Below, one piece after another: positions 5,542 through 10,529 of a stretch of DNA of 10,529 nucleotides. Where the stretch lies: the NCBI GenBank assembly GCA_049680295.1, contig JBAUHN010000423.1, positions 1-10,529 on the forward strand, written 5' to 3'. This stretch comes from JBAUHN01 sp049680295 (GTDB lineage: Bacteria > Pseudomonadota > Alphaproteobacteria > Rhodobacterales > Rhodobacteraceae). Position 1 is the first letter of the stretch, and each line of letters starts with the position of its first letter. Under the pieces are notes generated by a model. It saw only the letters and a list, made by a program, of their open reading frames with translations. It was not told where the DNA came from and did not search any database. A program made the position numbers and the translations under genes.

Positions 5542-8436
5542 ATGGCTGAGTTGAAATACGTAGAAGTCCGCGGCGCACGCGAACACAATCTGAAAAACAT
5601 CGACGTGGATATTCCGCGCGATCAGTTGGTTGTGATCACCGGGTTATCGGGGTCTGGCAAATCCAGTCTCGCCTTTGATACGATCTATGCCGAAGGTCAG
5701 CGCCGCTATGTGGAATCGCTGTCCGCCTATGCGCGGCAATTTCTGGACATGATGCAAAAACCGGATGTCGATCACATCGCAGGTCTAAGCCCGGCCATTT
5801 CGATTGAACAGAAAACCACGTCAAAAAACCCCCGTTCGACCGTCGGGACGGTGACGGAAATCTACGACTATATGCGGCTTTTGTTTGCCCGCGTTGGCAC
5901 GCCCTATTCACCCGCCACCGGCAAACCGATTGAGGCCCAGCAAGTGCAGGACATGGTCGACCGGATCATGGCGATGGAGGAAGGCACGCGCGCCTATCTG
6001 CTGGCCCCGATCATCCGCGACCGTAAAGGCGAATACCGCAAGGAATTTCTGGAATTGCGCAAGCAGGGGTTCCAGCGGGTCAAGGTGGATGGCGCGTTTT
6101 ACGAACTGGACGAGCCGCCGACGCTGGACAAGAAATTCCGCCATGACATCGATGTCGTCGTTGACCGGATCGTGGTGCGCGAAGGGCTGGAAACCCGGCT
6201 GGCCGACAGCCTGCGCACCGCCCTTGATCTGGCTGATGGCATCGCGATACTGGAAACGGCGCAGGCCGAAGGTGCCACAGGCGATCCTGAACGCTATACG
6301 TTCTCGGAAAAATTTGCCTGTCCGGTCAGCGGCTTTACCATCCCCGAAATTGAACCGCGTCTGTTTTCGTTCAACGCCCCCTTTGGGGCATGTCCGGAAT
6401 GCGACGGGCTGGGGGTTGAATTGTTTTTCGACGAACGGCTGGTGGTGCCGGATCAGAACCTGAAAATCTATGACGGCGCGCTGGCGCCCTGGCGCAAGGG
6501 TAAATCGCCCTATTTCCTGCAAACCATTGAGGCGATTGCCAAACACTACGGGTTCAAGCAATCGGCCAAGTGGAAAGACTTGCCTGAAAATGTGCAGCAA
6601 GTGTTCCTTTACGGCTCTGGCAAAGACGAAATTCCGTTCCGCTATGACGAAGGCGGCCGGGTCTATCAGGTGACCCGTGTTTTCGAAGGCGTCATTCCCA
6701 ATATGGAACGCCGCTACCGCGAGACCGACAGCAACTGGATCCGGGAAGAGTTTGAGCGCTACCAAAACAACCGGTCCTGCGGCACCTGCAACGGCTACCG
6801 CCTGCGGGCCGAAGCACTGGCGGTGAAAATTGGCCCGGCAGATGGCGGCAAGGGCACGCTGCTGCATGCCGGCGAGGTTGTGCAAATGTCGATCCGCGAG
6901 GCCTATGACTGGTGCACATCTGTACCGGAATCGCTCAGCAAACAGAAAAACGAAATTGCCCGCGCGATTTTGAAGGAAATCCGCGAACGTTTGGGTTTTT
7001 TGAACAATGTCGGGCTGGAATACCTGACGCTCAGCCGCAACAGCGGCACGCTAAGTGGCGGTGAAAGCCAGCGGATCAGATTGGCCAGCCAGATCGGATC
7101 GGGCCTGACAGGTGTGCTTTATGTGCTGGACGAACCCTCGATCGGCCTGCACCAACGCGACAATGACCGCCTGTTGCAAACCCTGAAAAACCTGCGCGAT
7201 CAGGGCAATACGGTGATCGTGGTCGAACATGATGAAGAGGCCATTCGCGAGGCCGATTATGTCTTTGACATCGGCCCTGGTGCCGGCGTGCATGGCGGCG
7301 AAGTGGTGGCGCATGGCACACCGGAAGTGATTGCAGCCAATAAGGCATCCATCACCGGGCAGTACCTGACCGGCGTGCGCGAAATTCCGATCCCGGCGAC
7401 GCGGCGCAAAGGCAAAAAGAACAAGATTCAGGTGGTCAAGGCGACCGGCAACAACCTCAAAAATGTGACGGTTGATTTCCCATTGGGCAAATTTGTCTGC
7501 GTGACCGGCGTGTCGGGGGGCGGCAAATCGACCCTGACGATCGAAACCTTGTTCAAGACCGCGTCGATGCGGCTGAACGGTGCGCGCCAGACCCCGGCCC
7601 CCTGTCAAACCATCAAGGGTCTGGAATTGCTGGATAAAGTTATCGACATTGATCAGCGCCCCATTGGCCGGACCCCGCGGTCCAACCCTGCGACCTATAC
7701 CGGTGCCTTCACCCCGATCCGCGACTGGTTTTCCGGCCTGCCCGAGGCCAAGGCGCGGGGATACAAACCGGGTCGTTTTAGCTTTAACGTCAAAGGCGGG
7801 CGATGTGAGGCGTGCCAGGGCGACGGTGTGATCAAGATCGAAATGCACTTTTTGCCGGATGTTTACGTCGAATGCGAGACCTGTCGCGGCAAGCGCTATA
7901 ACCGCGAAACGCTTGAGATTAAGTTCAAGGGCAAAAGCATCGCAGATGTGCTGGATATGACGGTCGAGGACGCGCAGACGTTCTTTCAGGCGGTGCCTTC
8001 AATCCGTGAAAAGATGGATGCGCTGATGCGGGTTGGGCTGGGCTATATCAAGGTGGGTCAGCAGGCGACAACCCTGTCGGGAGGCGAGGCGCAGCGGGTG
8101 AAACTAAGTAAGGAGCTGAGCAAACGCTCAACTGGTCGCACGCTGTATATTCTGGACGAACCAACAACAGGTCTGCATTTCGAAGACGTGCGCAAGCTGT
8201 TGGAAGTGTTGCATGAATTGGTCGAACAGGGCAATTCGGTGATCGTGATCGAACACAATCTGGATGTGGTGAAAACCGCCGATCACATCATTGATATCGG
8301 CCCCGAAGGTGGCGATGGCGGCGGTCAGGTTGTGGCCACAGGCACGCCGGAACAGGTGGCCGAGAATGCCGACAGCTATACTGGGAAATACCTTAAAGGG
8401 ATGCTGAGCAACGCCAAAAGAGTTGCCGCCGAGTAA
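5542..8436 (+). CDS. uvrA: Excinuclease ABC subunit A (UvrA)
   Basis: UvrA is the dimeric ATPase that finds bulky DNA lesions and loads UvrB in nucleotide excision repair. From the preferred ATG the protein has 964 residues, normal for the family. It shows two ABC modules. The first has Walker A GLSGSGKSS (34-42), a zinc finger region (260-287), signature LSGGESQR (504-511) and Walker B VLYVLDEP (525-532). The second has Walker A GVSGGGKS (656-663), a complete four-cysteine zinc finger (Cys755, 758, 778, 781), signature LSGGEAQR (from 845) and Walker B LYILDEP (868-874). In the first finger only Cys260, 284 and 287 are present; residue 263 is Ser. I chose 5542 because homology begins at MAELKYVEVRGAREHNLKN. 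In-frame alternatives are TTG 5488 and ATG 5512, which would add an unconserved polar leader. The LexA box upstream indicates SOS control. Confidence 0.97.
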   Translation: MAELKYVEVRGAREHNLKNIDVDIPRDQLVVITGLSGSGKSSLAFDTIYAEGQRRYVESLSAYARQFLDMMQKPDVDHIAGLSPAISIEQKTTSKNPRSTVGTVTEIYDYMRLLFARVGTPYSPATGKPIEAQQVQDMVDRIMAMEEGTRAYLLAPIIRDRKGEYRKEFLELRKQGFQRVKVDGAFYELDEPPTLDKKFRHDIDVVVDRIVVREGLETRLADSLRTALDLADGIAILETAQAEGATGDPERYTFSEKFACPVSGFTIPEIEPRLFSFNAPFGACPECDGLGVELFFDERLVVPDQNLKIYDGALAPWRKGKSPYFLQTIEAIAKHYGFKQSAKWKDLPENVQQVFLYGSGKDEIPFRYDEGGRVYQVTRVFEGVIPNMERRYRETDSNWIREEFERYQNNRSCGTCNGYRLRAEALAVKIGPADGGKGTLLHAGEVVQMSIREAYDWCTSVPESLSKQKNEIARAILKEIRERLGFLNNVGLEYLTLSRNSGTLSGGESQRIRLASQIGSGLTGVLYVLDEPSIGLHQRDNDRLLQTLKNLRDQGNTVIVVEHDEEAIREADYVFDIGPGAGVHGGEVVAHGTPEVIAANKASITGQYLTGVREIPIPATRRKGKKNKIQVVKATGNNLKNVTVDFPLGKFVCVTGVSGGGKSTLTIETLFKTASMRLNGARQTPAPCQTIKGLELLDKVIDIDQRPIGRTPRSNPATYTGAFTPIRDWFSGLPEAKARGYKPGRFSFNVKGGRCEACQGDGVIKIEMHFLPDVYVECETCRGKRYNRETLEIKFKGKSIADVLDMTVEDAQTFFQAVPSIREKMDALMRVGLGYIKVGQQATTLSGGEAQRVKLSKELSKRSTGRTLYILDEPTTGLHFEDVRKLLEVLHELVEQGNSVIVIEHNLDVVKTADHIIDIGPEGGDGGGQVVATGTPEQVAENADSYTGKYLKGMLSNAKRVAAE

Positions 8437-8439
8437 AGG

Positions 8440-9786
8440 TTACGGCGCGGTCAGGCACAGGTCCAGCAAGCGCGAAAATTCGCGGGCGTCCAGCGTGTCG
8501 AACTGGCCGCACAGCCCTTCGATTTCATCGGCGCGGGATCTGCCCAGAACCGGGTCGGCAAACAGGTGAAATTTGTCGGAAATCTCGGCGTCGCTGAGCG
8601 GTAAATCGGTGTCACCGCGCGGGGTGCGCGGGTCTGATGTCAGGGTCTGCCCGTCCTTCAGGCGCAATGATACCTGCGCCCAGCGTTTGCCCACACTGAT
8701 CTTGGTGAAATGCGCGTCGTCGATCAATTGGGTGGCCTTGCTGATCCGCAAAATCTCGGGGTCTTTCAATGTCTCGGGCGTCAGTTCCTGCGGGCCCAAT
8801 TGACCCCGCACAATCATCGCCGCAACCGGAAAGGCGATTGCATAGGCAAACTCATCCGGGGTGGTCGGCGTATGACCCGCCAGACGGGTCGCGTTATGAA
8901 ATGTTCGGATATCCACCGCGTCGATCTGGCTGTGATGCAGGCCGTGTGTCGTCATCAAATCCGATGCTGCATCAAGGCTGGGATGGGCCCAGCGGCAACA
9001 GGGGTAAGGTTTGTAATGGGTGTCCTCAACCAGTCGCCAGTTATCGCCCAGGTCGGACCAGAATTCGGGCGCATCTTCGCAGGTCAGGGCAGGGGCGCCG
9101 GTAAAGCCTTCGCGCGCCAGATAGGCGGCTGTCACCCCGGATGGCGCGCCCCAGCCGACGCCGTCGCGCAGCATCGTCGGATGATCAATGCAGCGCATCA
9201 TCTGACTGCGTGGCCCGTGGTATTCGCCAATGCCCGCCGCGTGGCGGATCTGGCCTGCGTCACATCCCAGGGCGCGGGCCGTGGCCGCAGCAACCCCCAC
9301 AGCCGTCCACGCGCCAGAGGTGTGATAATCCGCGCAAGTCGCATGTTGCGCCAGGCCTGCGCGATAACTGATCTCATATCCGATCGCCAAAAGTGGTGCG
9401 AAATCAGCGCCCTGCATGGGTTTGTCAGAGGTCGCGGCAACATCCGCCATCGCCAACAAAGCCGGAAAGACGGCGGAACCCGCATGGCCTTTGCAAGGCG
9501 ATGTCCCGTCATGCGCGTCAACACTATCCACGGTGAAAGCGCCTGCCATCGCGGCTCCGGCGGGGCTGACGGATTGTCCGTTCATCAAAATGCGCGCCGC
9601 ACCTGCACCGCCCGCACCAAAAACTGCGATTGCACCGCGTCGCGAAATATCTGCCATCTGCGTGGTCGAGCCGACGGCCGCCACGCCAACAGTGTCCAGA
9701 AACGAGCGGCGCAAGATCGCCAGCACCTGGTCAGGCAGATCGTCACAACGCAGTGTGGCCGCAAAGTCTTGAAAGAGCAGGGTCAT
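8440..9786 (-). CDS. MmgE/PrpD family protein
   Basis: This 448-residue cytosolic protein belongs to the MmgE/PrpD family, which includes 2-methylcitrate dehydratase and cis-aconitate decarboxylase. Length and layout are normal. Matching regions are SFLDTVGVAAVGS near the N-terminus (28-40), DAHDGTSPCKGHAG (90-103), YHTSGAWTAVGVAAATARALG (from 154), GVTAAYLAREGFTG (217-230) and YKPYPCCRWAH (258-268), with candidate active-site residues His101, His155 and Lys259. The segment before GVTAAYLA reads MLRDGVGWGAP, where many family members carry a lysine, so the exact reaction may differ from the classic enzymes. The start ATG is at 9786; only a weak purine-rich ribosome site is seen. It follows the dehydrogenase gene at 72 bp on the same strand, which would fit a role in branched- or short-chain acid breakdown. 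It ends 3 bp from the uvrA stop. Family certain, substrate unknown. Confidence 0.9.
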   Translation of the reverse strand: MTLLFQDFAATLRCDDLPDQVLAILRRSFLDTVGVAAVGSTTQMADISRRGAIAVFGAGGAGAARILMNGQSVSPAGAAMAGAFTVDSVDAHDGTSPCKGHAGSAVFPALLAMADVAATSDKPMQGADFAPLLAIGYEISYRAGLAQHATCADYHTSGAWTAVGVAAATARALGCDAGQIRHAAGIGEYHGPRSQMMRCIDHPTMLRDGVGWGAPSGVTAAYLAREGFTGAPALTCEDAPEFWSDLGDNWRLVEDTHYKPYPCCRWAHPSLDAASDLMTTHGLHHSQIDAVDIRTFHNATRLAGHTPTTPDEFAYAIAFPVAAMIVRGQLGPQELTPETLKDPEILRISKATQLIDDAHFTKISVGKRWAQVSLRLKDGQTLTSDPRTPRGDTDLPLSDAEISDKFHLFADPVLGRSRADEIEGLCGQFDTLDAREFSRLLDLCLTAP

Positions 9787-9858
9787 GGGCGCGTTCCGCT
9801 TGGGAATGTTACGTTAGACTTAAAGCCCAGGCAGACAGGAAACCGCTTAATCGCGACA

Positions 9859-10529
9859 TCAATCTGATCTGCCGCGCGCGACAAACCGGGGCAACATAGC
9901 ACTGAAATCCTTGCCGCGCCCGTCTTCATTGTCAACAAACTGCGCATAAAGCCTCTGAGCCAACTGGCCCATCGGTGTATCTGCGTCAACGCTTTGTGCG
10001 GCTTGTTGCGACAGGCCCAGATCCTTGAGCATCAATTCCGCCGCGAACCCGGGTGCGTAACCATTGTCAGCGGGCGATTGCGGGCCGACGCCCGGCGCCG
10101 GGCAATAGGCGTTCATTGACCATGAATATCCCGACGATGTGCTGACCACGTCAAACATTTTCTGACGGTCCAGCCCCAGTTTGTCCGCCAGCGCGAAAGC
10201 TTCGCATGTGGCGATCATCGTGGCACCCAAAATCATATTATTACAGATTTTCGCCGCCTGACCTGCGCCTGCGTCTCCGCAATGCACGGCCTTTTGGCCC
10301 ATGATGTCAAAGAGCGGTGCCGCCTTGGCGAAAGCCGCCTCGGACCCGCCTGCCATAAAGGTCAGCGTTCCCGCGGACGCGCCACCGATGCCACCCGACA
10401 CAGGTGCGTCGACGGCCAAGACGCCCGCGTCCTCAGCAGCCTCAGACGTATTGCGCGCGCTTTCCACCTCGACGGTCGAGCAGTCGATAAACAGCGCACC
10501 CTTGCTCATATGCTCAAGCGCCTTCACCG
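9859..10529 (-). CDS. mmsB: 3-hydroxyisobutyrate dehydrogenase, N-terminus cut by the window edge
   Basis: This enzyme oxidises 3-hydroxyisobutyrate to methylmalonate semialdehyde with NAD+ in valine breakdown; it belongs to the beta-hydroxyacid dehydrogenases. The frame stays open to the right edge, so the GTG at 10527 is not a trusted start. About 222 residues are visible of roughly 290; the N-terminal Rossmann glycine motif is missing. Present are FIDCSTVEVESAR, the substrate-binding block DAPVSGGIGGASAGTLTFMAGG, and GAGQAAKICNNM with the expected catalytic lysine. The C-terminal domain contains SWSMNAYCPAPGVGPQSPADN and the stretch GFAAELMLKDLGLSQQAA, which are typical of MmsB rather than of tartronate semialdehyde or other relatives. 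The MmgE/PrpD gene follows 72 bp downstream on the same strand, with no terminator visible between them, so they may be co-transcribed. The rest of the presumed valine operon would lie beyond the right edge. Confidence 0.92.
   Translation of the reverse strand, partial: VKALEHMSKGALFIDCSTVEVESARNTSEAAEDAGVLAVDAPVSGGIGGASAGTLTFMAGGSEAAFAKAAPLFDIMGQKAVHCGDAGAGQAAKICNNMILGATMIATCEAFALADKLGLDRQKMFDVVSTSSGYSWSMNAYCPAPGVGPQSPADNGYAPGFAAELMLKDLGLSQQAAQSVDADTPMGQLAQRLYAQFVDNEDGRGKDFSAMLPRFVARGRSD

Noticed and set aside
5908..6885. A 325-residue minus-strand open frame inside uvrA.
   Set aside because: It lies fully opposite conserved UvrA sequence, has no recognisable domains and no ribosome site. 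It is a shadow frame.
8710..9867. A 385-residue plus-strand open frame opposite the PrpD-like gene.
   Set aside because: Its translation is rich in Arg, Gly, Ala and His with no family resemblance, and it mirrors a well-conserved minus-strand gene. It is a shadow of high-GC codon usage.
1..10529. An undescribed multi-gene system, defence island, prophage, insertion sequence, CRISPR array or RNA gene.
   Set aside because: All main frames belong to known housekeeping or transporter families. No transposase, integrase, terminal repeats, repeat-spacer pattern or tRNA/rRNA fold was seen, and codon use and composition look uniform across the genes.

Overview
The window is moderately GC-rich, densely packed bacterial DNA that looks like the chromosome of an alphaproteobacterium, most likely of the order Rhodobacterales (roseobacter type). 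This rests on the alphaproteobacterial LexA operator (GTTC-N7-GTTC) in front of uvrA, the wording of the UvrA and dihydrolipoyl dehydrogenase proteins, and a valine-degradation dehydrogenase (MmsB-like) at the right end. The organism assignment is inferred from family resemblance and was not tested by a search.

Left part, plus strand: the C-terminal two thirds of queA (tRNA queuosine synthesis) runs in from the left edge. A YcaD-like major facilitator (MFS) transporter follows at 783-2036, and a DUF924-family protein at 2141-2725. After a 128-bp gap holding a 9-bp direct repeat and a perfect 9-bp inverted repeat comes lpdA (dihydrolipoyl dehydrogenase, 2854-4248), which ends in a clear intrinsic terminator.

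Middle, plus strand: a second, less typical MFS transporter (4288-5460) begins with a probable TTG codon in the T-tract of the lpdA terminator. Two bases after its stop lies a LexA/SOS box, followed by uvrA (best start 5542, end 8436), the nucleotide-excision-repair damage sensor.

Right part, minus strand: an MmgE/PrpD-family protein (9786-8440) converges on uvrA with 3 bp between the stop codons. Upstream of it on the same strand is the C-terminal part of a 3-hydroxyisobutyrate dehydrogenase (10529-9859), cut by the right edge. These two may be co-transcribed in a branched-chain or short-chain organic acid pathway.

Overall this is a core-genome region made of independent housekeeping units. 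I see no mobile element, CRISPR array, RNA gene, toxin-antitoxin pair or defence system, and no convincing undescribed multi-gene system. The most useful second looks are the uncharacterised dyad in front of lpdA, the SOS box of uvrA, the incomplete first zinc finger of UvrA and the altered active-site region of the PrpD-like protein. No gene-free stretch longer than 300 bases is present.
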